A stretch of DNA of 64,000 bases from Ophioceras dolichostomum. Lineage: Eukaryota; Ascomycota; Sordariomycetes; Magnaporthales; Ophioceraceae. The stretch lies in contig PYST01000001.1 in the NCBI GenBank assembly GCA_003049485.1, positions 124,001 to 188,000 on the forward strand, in the 5' to 3' direction. Shown piece after piece: positions 23,511 through 37,420 of the stretch; the stretch's first letter is position 1, and each line of letters opens with the position of its first letter. A program made the translations under genes and the position numbers. The notes below the pieces were generated by a model. It made no database searches and had not been told where the DNA came from. It saw nothing but the letters and a program-made list of their open reading frames with translations.

Positions 23511-25073
23511 TCAGATGCCTAGATACTTTTTTTCTTTTGAAGGCTTCACTGCGCCGTGTATTGTTTCCGTTTCGTCCTTCGTGTATATGTGTAAGTACCT
23601 AGATAGGTATTCCTGGGTATGTAGGTAAGCTCCCGAAGCAGGCCCGGCTGCTGGCTGCTGGCTGACTGACTGACTAGGTAGGTAGGCTGGCTGAACTCAA
23701 TAACACTGGAAACTACCTCTCTACCAGTATGTTCTGTGAGTGAGGATGCCCGCCCGCCCATCCATCCGGATCCACATATTCATCGACGGCAAGACTTCGC
23801 CACTCGGAATTCTCCTTCGTTTTTTTTCTTTCTCTTCGCGCGAGTTTGCATGCTGCCGTCGGTCGGCGGAGTGAAGAGGAGGTCAGACACAGAGAGAGAG
23901 GGGGGTGTGGTGGGTGTGGAAGGGAAAAAAAAGGAAAGAGAGAGGGGGAAGAAAATAAAGGTAGACAGACGAATTAAGGGGCTACGCAATATGGGAACGA
24001 ACGGTGGGTGTGCGTCGGGGAGTCTTGGGGTTTGCACCTTTTGCACCCTTTGATCATCAACATGACGTTGGAAGGTGGGAAAAAAAGGGAAGACTAAAAT
24101 CGAAGAAGGGCCGACGGCCAATGAAAAGAGCGCCTACCCGAGAGTCGACATTCGTCCGCGTCGTGGCCCATGGTCTAGAGCCCATGCTTGCTTGCCTTTT
24201 TCTTTGCTTGCCGGCCGGCTTGTCCGTCCGTGTGGATGTGCAGATGGCGGTGGAAGGAGACTGCTTTCTCTCCTTCCTCCCCCTCCCTCTCCTCTTCCTC
24301 TTCCTCTTCTTGCTCATTTTCCTCTTCCCGCTCCTCGTCTTTACTCCTCCCGATGGTGGAGTTTCCCGACATACAGCTACTAACTTGGCACAGTCACTTA
24401 CTAGGAAGAGTCGGCTACATACACTGTGGAAGCTGGACGCCACATACACACTGCGAATCAGGAATCACCTAGGCTGGGCAGGCGACACAGATTTCCCACT
24501 CATTAGGCCACTATGTCAGCTAGCCGGCCGGCCAGCAGAGCACGTAGGTAAGGTAGTAAGTCGGCTGCTGCATGCCAGCGTCGTCTTATCCCGTTGGTCG
24601 GATGCGGCTTTTCTCGTGTTGTGTTTCCACGATGCATACGTAATATCGTGGTGGGCTGGCTGGTCATGGGATGGGTGGTGATGGGGGCAGGCAGGTGTGA
24701 CAAAAGGAGGCCGGAGAGGTTCGTTTGTGCAAGCTCCCGTCAAAGGTGGTGCTCGCCCGGGCAGCTTCGATAGTGTGGGCATATGTGTAGGCAGTTAGCG
24801 AAGGGAACAGTGGTGCTTTGCTCCTGTCCTCTCATTCTCGTCGTTAACACCCTGAGCCGGTCCCATCCGCATCAGAAAAGATTCTGCAGGTTGTTTCCTT
24901 CTCTATCTGGCTCTATCCCCCTCTTCCACTTTGTTTCAGATGGGCCGCTCTTTCGGCCGTTGCCCTCACGCACCAGCGAGAAACCCCTTTTACTCGAAAA
25001 GTTATTGGTCCACATGGCTGCCGACGACGAAAAAGACGACGGCAAGCTCGCTTTTTCTCTGCTCCGGATGGAG

Positions 25074-25104
25074 TGGGATGGGATGGGATGGGATGGGATG
25101 GGGT
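25074..25104. repeat. (GGGAT)n pentanucleotide repeat
   Basis: About six GGGAT units in tandem, followed by GGTGTGGGTGTGG. Confidence 0.85.
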
Positions 25105-28100
25105 GTGGGTGTGGATTTGGGAGGTGGATGGGTGGCCGCCTTCATGTATCTACCTCTAGAGAGGTTGTTGGAAACGAGGGTTGAAGATAGGCCCACGGGG
25201 TGTGGGTGGATAGACGGATGCTGATATTGTATTATTGTACTGGTCGCCGCCGCCGGTCTGTCTCTGTGCGCCCGTCGCTAACGTGCAGCCACTCGAAAGT
25301 CTTGGAACCAGCGTACTCAATAAAACCCTCATTCGACTCACTGCCGGAAGCCCGCCGCAGGTCCGGAGGACGAAACGGGGCAGTGCGGGAGCCCAGCAGC
25401 CAGCCTGTGATATTGAGAGAGGGAAAATGAGAAATGAGGGCGTGTGGAAACAAACATCGTGCGCTGATGATCGTTTTTTGTTCTCCTTCGATTCGCATGT
25501 TTACCTCACACAGCCGTCGATAGTGATGGACGGATAGCGGAGGCCGCCCCCCTCCGTTTAGCAGTAGGAACATCCAGCCCCCCCGGATTGATGCCACTTG
25601 GATGTCGAGAACCGGTATATTTTGGCACACTAATTTTGTTTGTTTGATGTTGATGCGGTACGGGCCGTTCGAGCTATGTGATTCGCATGCTAGGGCCAGA
25701 GCTCGCACACTCACTCGTAACAAGATCGCCCAGGATGAATGGCCTCTACCACTTCTCTGTTAACATGCCTAAAATATGATTTGACTTGCTTTCTATAGAG
25801 CCCGTTGTATTATGAAAACCGAACCGGGTTCGATTGCCTACCTGTACCTACCAGCTGTAACGAGAACCCCTGCAGTTCGATCTGGAGAAGCACAGAGCTG
25901 AGGGCGTACAAAGAAAGGAAAAGAGAATCTGTCGAAAGCAATGAAGGAAACAGAAGTCAAGGAGAATGAACCAAAACACAACGCGGGTTCGCGGTGCTTT
26001 CGTATGCCTCGAGATGCACATCATGGTCATGATCCACCCTGTCGAAGCGGTATCACGTTCCCTTCTGCCATGCCCACTATCTGCAAGCCACTGTGTTTCT
26101 CGCACACGACGAGCAGCAGCCCGGGACCAGCAGGGCGAGTGCGTGGACTGGTATTGGGTGGTCAGCATTGAAGCACCGCTTGCTTCAAAAGATGAGAGCA
26201 TGGGCTACCCTGGTTGGCTGGTTGATGCCCTAGACGCACCGGGCTGGCAGGCCATTTTCGGCCATCCCCTTCCCCTGGAACATCCTACATTCCACTTACC
26301 TGTCTTCCCAAGCGACCAACCCTACGTTTCCCTCCCTCTTTCCCTCCCGAGCACTTCCCTCTTCCCCTTCCTTCCCCCAGAAAAAAATCCAAACCTGCAA
26401 AGCGCCGTGTGTGCTCCCCTCGCTCGGTGCTCTGTGCTCCCCAAAACCTTTGGGGGGAGATCATTGCCCGTAGATTAGATCTTTGTGCCATGTGACAGAT
26501 CACCAGCGTCACCGACCACCAGCACACCAGCCGGCCTGTCAAAGAAAGGTTGTTCTCCCGTTCCATCTCTTTTCTCCCTTCCACTCACTCCTTCTTTCGG
26601 CTCTGTCTGACCGAACCGGTGCCAGAGATGGGACGTGGCGAAAGGAACGATGGGACCCTTCTTTTTTTGCCGGTGTCAGTCACTGTCTGGCTACCTGAAG
26701 CTGCTTCCTCCCCCCTCCCTTGCATGAACCCATCAGAGCGACGTGTAGCCGTGTCGAAGATGGTGGGATGGGCGGGAGGACGGGCGAGGGTCGCTATGGG
26801 TGCCCGCCCATCTCTCATCACATCCACGACAGACCCCGCAATCGGAGGTGTCACAATGATTCTCTCAGAGGGTGTCAGATAAGGAGGGGTGAGAGTGTGC
26901 TTGGTCTGTTAGGTCCGGAGTCGGTAATGACCCCTAAACATACGTGACATACGAGTCGTAGGAAGGAGGGCACCGATGTCCTCAGTCACTCGAGATAATG
27001 AATGAGCAAGCTGAACTAGGACTGTATTAGTCCCAGCTGACCGGTTACCAGAAAGGGAAGAGGAGCAATGGGAAAGAGGTGGGCAGGCAGAGGCTGGATG
27101 AAGTATGTCCGATACCCGGCGGCCGGGACAGGGATCATCGTCTTCCGATAGCGTGGGAGACGGTAAGGGAGGAGAGGTCGACATTGCTCATTCTTGGGGG
27201 CATATGTGATGATGCCCTCGGACGGACATGATATCACCAGAGCGGAAAAGAACAAAGACGCCGAGTTTAGGAGGATAAAAAGCATCTTGCTTCGGGCATT
27301 GGCTCCAGCTGGGCTTGGTGTGGCTTGAGCTAGAGAAATGCCAAGACATCCGGATACGGATGGGTACGGGTGGCGAGTCGCAGCACAGTTATAAATCACA
27401 AATGAGAGGGGAAGCTGAGAGAGATAGACAAATAATGATGACGGGACGATGATGAGAGACAAAAGGCGAGGGGCGATGGACGAGAATGAGATGCAGGGTG
27501 CCATCTTTGCCTAAGCATCTCCGTAGCAGACGGCGACCTGCAGATTGTTGTCAAGGGAAAGGGAAGGGAGCACCTTGACGGAATGGGTGGGCGAATTAGA
27601 ATGTCTCTCGTGGACCTGAATGCTAGGTGGTAAGTTGACGCAATAGACTCAATGAACAGCAATGATAGCCGACTTGCCCAGTACCTGTAGGCATAACACT
27701 CAACTCAACGTAATAATTCTTGAGATAAAACCATGCCCGCCCAATGGTTCCGTTCACTGGCTCAATGATGGCACGACCGAAGCGAAGAGGACCGCTGAGC
27801 GTGTTTCCCGCTCGCCGGTGAGGCCTCAGAAAAGAGGGGGAGGGGCAGGAGTGAGGGAGAATCACAGGAGGGAGGGCAGGATGTGCACAGTCTGCGAACG
27901 AAGGTGTAAACACTGGGTGCAGTGAGAGATAATCGAGGCCACCACCTTCCCGGACGGACACTATTGACGGGAGTGGCCGGCGACGGACTCAGGAAAGCGT
28001 GAGCGGGCGGTAGAGTGGGTGTGTGTGGTGGGCAGCCACGACGGAAGACGGACTAAAGTGGTCCAGTCCATCCCTTCATACATCAATCCATCCATCCATC

Positions 28101-30143
28101 AAATTCATTCATCCCGTCATATCGTTGTCCGTCGTCCATGAATCGTCATCCGGCCGGCAACTCAAGAAAACTTAACGTGGGTAGGTAAGGTAGGCGCATT
28201 GCTGTACCAAATGACCATTTTCTTTTCCCTTTTTTTCCCCCTGCACATTCTTCTGCGTCCACGCCCACGGATGGATGGGCTGCACGGAATGGATGGCAAA
28301 GCGCTGGCTTCCCCTAGTGGCTGGCCGAGCTTGCTTGGCTCGCTGGCAGGCTGCTGGTCTGTGGGCGAGCGAAAGCTACGTGCTTTGCTTTGCGCCTGCA
28401 TGCTCTTCTCACCGGTCGAAAACCTCGTGCTAGATTTGCAATCTGATTGGTGTGTGGGACAGCAGCCGACACAAGAAGTGTCCGCTGCACTTGCTGCTAA
28501 CAGCTCCCTGCCGGAACCGCGACGGAAGAGGGCCTTGCCTAGGATTGGACTGGATTTAACTGATTTCAGTGGATTCGAGTTCATTTAATGGAAAGGTGAT
28601 GAGGATGGAATGAAATGGAACGGAATGGAAATGATGGTGGTGGCGGTTGGTGATAGTGGTGTGGGTGGTGTGCCTCTCTTCTTTCTTGTTTCTGACGGCT
28701 CAATCATCACTCTGCCCCCCTTCTCTTCTGATATTTTCGTCCTTCTCATGCTAGTTCCCTCCTCACATGCACCGATCAATGCCTCTGTTCTTTCGACCGG
28801 ACCAAGGAAAATTGGGGAACTTCTTCTTGGTTCCAGCGCCTCCCGTGTGGTCCTTGACCTGGACCTAGGCCTGGCGAGTAAATCGCTCAGGTGGTAGGTA
28901 TCCTTATCTCAGAACAAAGAGGCGAATATTCTGGGAGGAGGTGGTTTGGGGGTTTCTTGACCTCTTGGTGCGTCAGCCTGTCCTCAGTTTGCACTGTCCT
29001 TCCTAGCATCATCAGCATCTGTTCCCATCTCGTGGAAAGTGGTAGTGCGGCCCCTCTCACTACCACCTACGTACCTCTAGATACATACCGTACCCTTATC
29101 CTTTTCTTCCTTGTTCCGCAGGCAGGCTGCTTTCTTGTCCGCGAGAGAGTCGTGTGGATCTGCGTGGGCAACTTTGTTGTCCGGCTGCGTGGATCCACCC
29201 TCCCTCAGAGCCCTCCATCATGGCGTTCCCTGTCGATATTTTCACCCGGCTATCACTGTTGGTTCTGGTTCTGGTCCCGGCATTGTTGCCCGCTAACCTG
29301 CTGCCCTTCCCTCTGCTGGTTCGCCATTCATTTCCCCTGCTCTGGACTACTCTGCACTGCCGTCTTGCCGTCTCTACTTTTCGTTGTGGAGGGGCAGGAA
29401 AGGCAGAGAGAGCGGCCAGCACGACGTGCATGGAGGAGTTGCAGCGGTAACCCTCGTTGGCCAAGTGATATCCAGAGGTGGCTTTTGAGGCTTGCATGAC
29501 TGGGAGATTATGAGGGCGTGTCCCGTTGCCCCTGCCCTCTTCCCATACGTACTTCTCTGTCCTCTCTTCCCCTCTTCCCCGCCACCCCTACACTCGACCA
29601 GTCTGTCCCTCTGGAACTCAGGCTGCCAGTCTTCGCTGCTCGTTGCATGCCTAGCACTGTCTTCATGGATGCTCTCAACTCCTCCTGCATGCCAGGAAGG
29701 GGTGGGAGTGCATACTTCTGCCCGTAATGTATGGGTACTATGTAGCATGTGTCTGGAATTATTTGGGTTGTATTTCCGATTTGTGCTGTATCAAGACCAA
29801 GAAGGCATGCCGTGCCGTATTCCTCCTCAGGTGGTAAGTATCAGGTATGAGGACTCTGCACGCCCATTCCAACCAAGCAAAGAAAAGCATGTCGGAGGCA
29901 GCGTGGACAAGGATGGGCGAAGGATCACCGGATCAGTAACAGATGGAGGACGCTCTCCCCTCGCCGCAGCCATTCAATTATCCAGGTCGCCCGGAAGATC
30001 ACTCCTCCTCATTGATGTCTCGGTCCTCGGTGTATTCTGGCCCATATCCGTTTCCAATCTGCCATCCTTCCCTTCCACCCTTGTCTTTACGAGAGATCCG
30101 CATCTCCTCATGCTCGCCCGTCCAACTCCTAAAGGGGAGTGTA

Positions 30144-30180
30144 GGTACGAAAGGTACGAAAGATACGAAAGGTACGAAAG
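30144..30180. repeat. 9-bp tandem repeat (GGTACGAAA), 4 copies
   Basis: Four direct copies, the third with GATACGAAA. The 9-bp period keeps any frame open, producing an artificial Tyr-Glu-Arg repeat. Confidence 0.9.
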
Positions 30181-31198
30181 GATACTTCGAAGGAAGCTGT
30201 CTCCACCTAGAGGCACGGCTTGGCCTTCGTTCGTTTTGTCAACGCCCACCGCAGCCTCAAGCTTGGTAGGAAACTGGCTCTGGTTCATCTGATCCAATCT
30301 TCCTCACCATGGACGCAGCAGCGACCACCCCAAAATGGTACTCTTAGCCCTCCCCATGCGCTTAGAACATACCGAAAAGATATCAAACTCAGAGCCTCGC
30401 TGCCACGCTTATGTGTTGGTGACTGAAAATGTGACATGACCGAGAGGGTGTCACATTCGCCGCCCCTTCTCCTCTTCCACCCCTCCTATGGCCGGCCACA
30501 ACCTGTCTCTCCACGCCAATTTTACGTTCACGTCTGGTTTGAGGTCGTACTGCTATGCTGTTCTTTGAATAGCACCTAGGCAGCGTGAAATATCATGGTG
30601 ATCTGCTTCTTGCCAGGGTTTTCGATAGACTCCACAGAGGCTCTGCTTTCTTCTTGCTTCTCCCATCGCCCCCAAAATGATGGAGCAGCGGAGGACAAAG
30701 ACGGGAGACGGGAGGAACATGAAGCTTGGGGCCAGCTACCAACAACCAGCCACTACTACCACCATCACCACCCAATGGTGGATAATGTGACAGTCCAAGC
30801 AGAGTCTACACACCCACACCCACCACACTCACTCACTGTCTACCTGTCTGCCTGTTTGCTTACCATAGATAGACTCCATGCCGCAGCAGCAGCTGGGCAG
30901 GCTTATAGGTGGTATTGGGGGAGATTTTAGCGCTCAGTTGTATGTACCATCCAGTCCGCCAGTCTGCTAGCGAAGGAGTCAGTCCGTGACCAAACACGTG
31001 GTCCGTGTCTAAGCACTTAGGTTATCACGCCCTCTTCATCAGTCGGGCGCAGTCGCAGATCTAAAGCACTACGAGTGAACAGAAAACTTAGTGAAGCAAA
31101 GCAAAATGCGGCTCTGCCTTCGCACCTTCGTTCCTCCGCCCCTCCGCCATTTCGAACCGTCAACATAGAAAGGCTAAGCTAGGCGGACTGTTCTTAGG

Positions 31199-31246
31199 CA
31201 GGCTCTCAAGCAGGCTCTCAAGCAGGCTCTCGGGCGGGCTCTCAGG
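31199..31246. repeat. 12-bp tandem repeat, 4 copies
   Basis: Unit CAGGCTCTCAAG, copies 3 and 4 diverged (CGGG, CAGG ends). The period of 12 keeps frames open on both strands. No gene is recognised. Confidence 0.9.
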
Positions 31247-33680
31247 GGTAATGGGAGGGTAGGAGTAGGCTGCGCACGATGTCTTGGGCGGGGGGGGCCA
31301 ACATGCCTTTTCATGGCCGTCTTTTCCGGCGATGCGATGCTCGTCGACCCTCGTGATGGTTATCGCTGCTGGGCTGACTGCTTCGGGCAGCACCCGGAGC
31401 AACACCCGGATGGCGCCACGCGGCAAGGACAGCAAGCAGACAAGGACATGGGCCGCTCTACAAGACACGAAAGAAGCCTTTCATCACAGTGGGGTCAGTC
31501 AGTGCAGGTGCAAGGGCTGGGAGAGTGATGTGGTGTCTGCCCATTCATCGAGTCGGGCAATGATTTTGCCTTTTGGGGCTGGCTCGTGTTGGGCCGTCCC
31601 TCCACGTTACTAGTACAGAGTTTTCACTACCACTCTCACGCTCTGTGGCCAATCCAACCTCGTCTACGGGTAGATATACATCGGGACCGACATTCGGGAG
31701 CCTCCCCCTCATGCCGTCACTGCTTGCCATCGCTGCTTTTCTCGCCCTCCCTGCCTCCTTGTCTGTTTCCCTGCCTGCCTCCCTACCGGGCATGCCGGCT
31801 TGTTTGCCTCGCTTTGCTTTGCCTACATGCGACACGATAATGCCGCCCCGAGAATACGATTCGCCGCTGGAACTGGCTGAAAAAAAGGGCGACGCGTCCG
31901 TGAACTGGACTGGCTGGTTCGACATATGAGTCGAGGCGGATCGATGCTGTGGCCGGTGGATGCCCGACGGCCGCCCCTTTCATACTGTACATGCATGCCG
32001 CTATACAGCCCATCCATCCAACCATCTACACGATTTTTTTCTTTCTTGAGAATGTGATGGTATGTGGAAGACTACTAGGGGAGAAGGATAGGGGGCCGGC
32101 GGCTTCCGGGGCGCCACCCACTCCCCCCTCCCTTTGAAAGCCAGCTAGTCAACGCGACGCGATGGCGCAGGGTGCTCTCACCGACTCCTCCCCTCTCGTT
32201 CTGCTTCCTCCCTTGCATCTACATCGATCAACATGGGTTGTTGGCCCTGAGTAGTAGATAGGGGTGGACAGGGGTGACAAGGGGCGGGGGAAGACCGGTG
32301 CAGAGCAGACCGACAGACAGCAGAGCCCAATGCCAGCTGTCACGCGCGCGTGCAAGGGAGCAGGCAGGTAAAGTGCAAGCTTTGGCTCACCGCCCGGTCG
32401 TTGGCGAACAGACGGGAAGGGGAGACACCAGGGCGCGGCCCCTCCTGGAGGCCCAGCAGCAGCAACATTGCTCAGCAGACCCCCGGCTAGACCCAGCTTT
32501 CCCCACGGTCCATATCTCAGATATCTATCGAATTTCTCAGGGCTGTGATTGGTCTTTAGGAACCGGGGCTCATCTCGGAGGACATACACCGCCGTCGTCG
32601 CCGCCAGGTATGTATTATCGTGATTACCACGACACAGAACGCCCAATACGCAACACCCCTCTCTTCTTTCCATATGAACGGGTGATTGGGAGGGGGAGTG
32701 GACCGACGAGGGGGTGAGAGGCGGCGAGGAGGTGAGTTCGATGACCCCCGCCCGCGTCCGCCTAAGACCCTTCAAGAGAACACTAGCGCTATTCTTGTAA
32801 CTGTCTCACGGAGAGGCGGGGAGAGGAAGGGTGTTTGTCGTTGACCTTAGTGAGTGGAGGCCTTTCCTACTTTGGAAGGCGAAGAAGACGACTCGTGCTT
32901 GTTCCGTTCGTGGGAGTGAGTGAAGCACCATGCCCTGGGCTCGGCGTCGGCAGTTGTTGGCCTCCGCGCGGGGCCCGCTAGTCCTCCCTCCCTCGTCATC
33001 CTACCAAGAGTCCCATGTAATATTCTGGCGCGCCATCGTCGCCTACATACATGCTAGTCAAGTCTCCCTACGTTCAACGTATTGATCAAAGTGATGACAA
33101 CGTAGGTAATGTGCGTTTGCGGCGGTGGGTGTCTGCGGTAGGCAGCCAGTCTCAAAAGGGGCAGTTGGGTGCCCGGTCCAAGTTTCAAGAAGATTGAAGA
33201 GAATGAATGGCAGCAAGACGGGATGCAGCTGTGGCTGCAGGCCTTGCGGGATATTACAGACCGAGCGTTGCTACCTACCAGGAAACTTGCCAGCCCTTGT
33301 TTCTTTTCCCTTCGTTTTCTTCGTGCAGGGGCGGCATGCCCCGATGGAAGACGACGACGACGGACCAACGACTGACTTGACGGCCCTCGTTCGTTTCGTC
33401 CACTAGGAAGGCAGTTTCGTTCTCGTGTCGCCGGGAGCAAGAGGCCGGCAGGTGGTCTAAGCACGGACAAGGGTCCAACCAAGGTTGATGATGGGTTGCT
33501 CTTCGGCATGTGTTGGTGGTCTCGGTCCCGTCCAGTCCACGGTAAACCAGAACTATCTTTGACTCTAGCTCGACCAGCTAAACCTATTGCTACTTGTTTT
33601 TGCCCCTTACTCGATGCACTATCTCTGTTGGTGCTGGGTTCCTGAACTCTGAAGCGCGCAAATTTAAGCTTCCAGGCCCC

Positions 33681-33917
33681 ATGTCTTTGTCGCTGGCCAC
33701 AGAGCGGAGAGAGGAGCCCTCACCCCCAGGTCTATCCGCAAGTGACGTTACTAGCACCTCGTTGCCTAGCGCTCAGTTGAAAGCTTCGGGCGTGGACGGG
33801 TGAGTTAGAAGCTTGATCCATGCTCGGCGTCTGGCATGTTTCGCTAACCCTTTCCGAATCAGGTATGAGTCGTTGAGCTGGAATCTACCTACCTACATGA
33901 GCACCTGGGCAAGATGA
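33681..33917 (+). CDS. Candidate small two-exon gene, 57 residues, function unknown
   Basis: Exons 33681..33799 and 33863..33917. The 63-nt intron is textbook fungal: donor GTGAGT, branch CGCTAAC, acceptor ATCAG 14 nt later. Splicing fuses the frame starting MSLSLATERREEPSPP to an in-phase end YESLSWNLPTYMSTWAR and a stop. No family is recognised, and there is no signal peptide or membrane segment. The intron signature is stronger evidence than the protein. The locus could be a non-coding transcript, or the last part of a longer gene whose upstream exons I did not find. Confidence 0.3.
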
Positions 33918-34305
33918 GAATCTTCTGCGGCCACACCCCTGCCCGCCCGGAAGGTGTAGCCTTGGGTGTTGTTGCCGCTGCTGCTGTTTTTGTCGCTGTT
34001 GCTGTCAAACTCCAGATATCCACGACAGTATGAGGACAGCAAGCAACGCAACTTGCAGTTAGCATCAGACCCCGGCTAGTTGTTGATAAGCTTCCCGCTA
34101 TGCTCAAACAGAACAAGCCAAGCTCGCACGGCGCCGACGTCGCGCCCTTCCATGGCCGGCCTTTCTCTGCTTCTTTTCCACAGCGTCCATGTCGTGGACC
34201 AGAATTGGACCAGAAATGGACAAGAGGCGGGCTGCCGGTGGTGTTTCGCAAGACGGACCAAGTACCCCTGAAGCGAGGAAGCGAAGCGTCAACGGAGCGA
34301 AAAGT

Positions 34306-34331
34306 AGCAGCAGCAGCAGCAGCAGCAGCAG
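34306..34331. repeat. (AGC)n microsatellite
   Basis: About nine AGC units in tandem. Confidence 0.9.
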
Positions 34332-36156
34332 TCGCGGGCCTTCCCCAACCCTTGCCTCTCACTAGTTCCACTAGTCTCCCACTTGTCTCTCATATACTGC
34401 ATCCTATCCACTTCTAGCCACTCCTTGTCGCCATGCCCACGTCCACGCCCACTCCGTCGCCCTTGCCCTCGCCCTGTTACAAGTCAGGGTGATGTGAGGC
34501 GTGCAGAAGCAGTCGACCGGGAGGCGAGAGAGCGCAGAAGCTCAAGCCGTGCTCTCTCTTTCTCACTATGGAAACCCAGGCGCATCGGGGCACGAAAGCA
34601 GCTCCCGCCTCCCGCCTCCGGCGATGCTGAGACAGTCCTGCCCCTTCTCTAACGGGGCATAGAAAAGGAAGAAAGCTATGGTGTTTGTGTGTGCTCTTGT
34701 ATTCTTGTGTTTCTCGTGCTTGCTTACACACGATCATCGTTTTTTTTCTCCACCTGTTCATTGCAACGTTGTACGGGTTCCTTCTTCGTGGTACGGGCTT
34801 CTCCTCCGACATGTTTGGATGCCGGGCAGTCAGTTGGATTTCGTGGAGCTGGAGTCTGTCTGCTTCTCTTTTGTTGTGGGCGGGTGGCCCAGCCACTTAC
34901 TTACATGCCTCTTTTGGGCGGAAGAGGAGGGACCCGCGTTCCACGAAGTCAGTCCTCTTGCATGCCTCATCCTGCTCCATACTTCTTCCTCCTTCCTCCT
35001 TCCTCATATGCTCTCCCTGATCTGGTCTTTGCCTCTCGGTTGTCGATGAGGATTTCGTCAGTATGAAACCTCGGCGACGACGCCGCCGCAAGCGTAGTGC
35101 TCACCCCCAACTCTTCTGCCGACCCCCATCAAGGTTTTCTTCTCCGCCGCTTCTCCCGTGAGTGAGTTCGTGTTCGACGCCCTTCGAAGTTGCGGGCTCC
35201 AATCATCGCTCACTCAGGAGCAGCAGTTCGGGTGTCGCAGAGAAAGACTTACCAAGCCCTGCCCTGTCCATTCATCTTCCTCCCCCTCACTTTTCGCGCC
35301 GACCTACCTGCGTTAGCGCGGTTTCCTCCGTCCAGTCTTTTTACCTGACGCTTCGTGTTTGCTTCCGCCCATCCAGCCCCAATATAGTGCCCGCCCCGAA
35401 ACGCAACAGAAAGGGCCGAAAGAGGATATTGGACAAGGGGGGTCTGGAGGAGAAAAAAACGCCATGCCACATGGGTCTGAGATGATGGAGCTGCCGTGCG
35501 CCGTGGTCAACACCAGGGCTAGACATCGCGCTGCTTCTCCTGTTTGCTACGGAGCACTGCTGCTGCGGCTGTGGCGAGAGGAAACGGCGCTAGGAGCGCA
35601 AGCATGGATCATGGCCCTTGTAAGGGAGCACGACTGGCTGATACGTGCCCTTTCTGTTTGACAAAGGACGCACCGGACTAGGGGCTAGGGAGGAGAGGCC
35701 GTCTTTTCCTGTATTCTATATGCATGTCTCAGAGGTAGATCGGCGGGAAGGCTTGGGTTCCAGGATCTCTCCAGGAGGACACAGCACGGCATGGCGTTAG
35801 GTAGGTAAACCACCAAGCCAACCAAGGTACAGTGGGACTAGTACGAACCAGATGACAGGCGGGACTGAACCACCTAGTGGTTACTGGCATGCTCAAGCGC
35901 TTCCTGGTGCGGCAGCTATATGCGGCTATCCAACGTTTGCCTAGCATCTAGGGATTAGACGCACGAGGAAACAACGAGGAGCAATTCACAAACAAAGGGG
36001 ACTGGAGGGAGACAGGTCCTGGGCGCTAGTTTGCATCACATGCGTCTCGCCACCGTTGGCGCTGGGTTAAATGCGGTGTTATGACGAGAGATATGGCCGA
36101 AAGCCACAAAGATGATCGAACAACTGGAACAAGGATTTTCGGTATGTAGCCAAGGA

Positions 36157-36183
36157 ATCTCGCCATCTCGCCATCTCGCCATC
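36157..36183. repeat. 8-bp tandem repeat (ATCTCGCC), about 3 copies
   Basis: Three direct ATCTCGCC units followed by ATCAC. Confidence 0.85.
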
Positions 36184-37380
36184 ACTCTGGCCAGGCAAGC
36201 CAAGCAGACCAAGCAAGCCTCTAGCGGAATCAGATTGCAGCTTGTGGATGGGTGGAGATCAAACTTCAGTATCGATACGGGCGTTACGGATTCGTTGGCG
36301 CCATGCTTTCGGAGTCCGGAGTCTAGATCGTCGGTGGTGGGTACCTTCGATACCTAGGGAGTCCCCCTTGGTACATGAGCGGTTCATCTCGTCCCTACCC
36401 ACTTAGTGGTCATGCTAATATTCGATTCTCTAGCCTCGGGCACGTCGGCCGGCAAAGAACCCGTGGGTCCAGGAAGATGAGGCAGACTCGTGTATGTCAA
36501 CGACATCTCATGGCCGGGATCTCCAAAAGCTGGGCGGCGAGCTTAGCCTTCAGCAGCATCAGCGTGTAGCCTGTCCACCCCTTCCGCACGCGGACATGTC
36601 TTCCAGCAGGGTTTCCAGCAGCAGGTCTTCAGCAAGCTATGACTAGAGCTGACGGAGATCTCCGTTTGCCGTCTCCCCTCGCCACCGCTACCATGGTTGC
36701 GTTTTTGTTGCCGTGAACGTGCACTCACATCCACCTCGGGCAGCTATAAACACCGAAAACGGGTAGACTAACCACGTCTTCTAAGATCGAGCGTAGCCAT
36801 CAGTACCAAAGATCAGTCATAACGCTTCGCAGGGGTGTTTGTAGGCTGCCAATCACAGCGAGGGATTCGAGATGACTCAGTTCTCCTTTGGAGGATTGTC
36901 CAAGGCAAAATGGCTTTTGTCATCATCAGGTTGAATCGGGTAGACCGCAGCACACAAAACTGAAGGATGCATGCCGATTGCGTTGTGCTCCCCCAAAAAG
37001 AAAAACAAACATAAAAACAGCGAAGAGTCTCGTCGACAACCTTACTGTCGCACGAATTGCGCAGCTCGTCGTGTCCAGCCAGCCAGCCAGCCAGCCCATC
37101 ATGAGGTTGTGGTTGATGAGGTGAAGTTCATGTCGCCAAGCTTCAAATTGGCTGCAGCAAGCAAGGATCGACAATCCCAGCCCTGGTCCACATTAACATC
37201 TTGATGCCCTGGACAAGATTGAATCAATGATTTGATAGCGTAGCGGCCCCCTCCATTCGTCCCAAATCAAGAGCCGGACAGGGGGACCCACCGCTCCAGA
37301 ATTCGCTCGCTTCCCCACCAGACTGCACCGCTGCAACCTGCGCGTCAGATGAAGGAGGAGTCACGCCAATCCAGTCATGA

Positions 37381-37420
37381 CCGACGACCGACGACGACGA
37401 CGACGACGAACGACGAACGA
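37381..37420. repeat. (CGA)n repeat
   Basis: CGACGACCGACGACGA-type tract ending in two ACGA-containing 7-mers. Lies upstream of the LRR-like gene. Confidence 0.8.

Larger units (their letters stand above)
23511..33680. other. Long gene-poor tract upstream of vib-1, middle part
   Basis: No recognisable gene. The longest plus-strand frame (ATG about 29510 to 30292) covers a 9-bp tandem repeat and lacks any family signature. Polypyrimidine acceptor-like sites (for example near 24938) and donor-like sites occur, but I could not assemble a convincing exon chain. TAGG/ACCT islands recur (about 23590-23690, 29065-29095). Confidence 0.5.

Noticed and set aside
25825..25845. GGGTTCGATTGCC resembling a tRNA T-arm
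   Set aside because: No matching D, anticodon or acceptor stems upstream.
28162..28588. Overlapping open frames on both strands near 28.2-28.6 kb
   Set aside because: Each looks mildly protein-like but neither has a recognisable family, splice support or a clear advantage over the other strand.
29510..30292. Plus-strand open frame of about 260 codons in the gene desert
   Set aside because: No family signature. It spans a 9-bp tandem repeat that artificially keeps the frame open, and there is no splice or promoter support.
31573..31929. Frame with a hydrophobic Leu/Ala/Pro stretch that might suggest a secreted protein
   Set aside because: The hydrophobic stretch comes from a CCTGCCTCCCTGCC-type repeat; no signal peptide start context.
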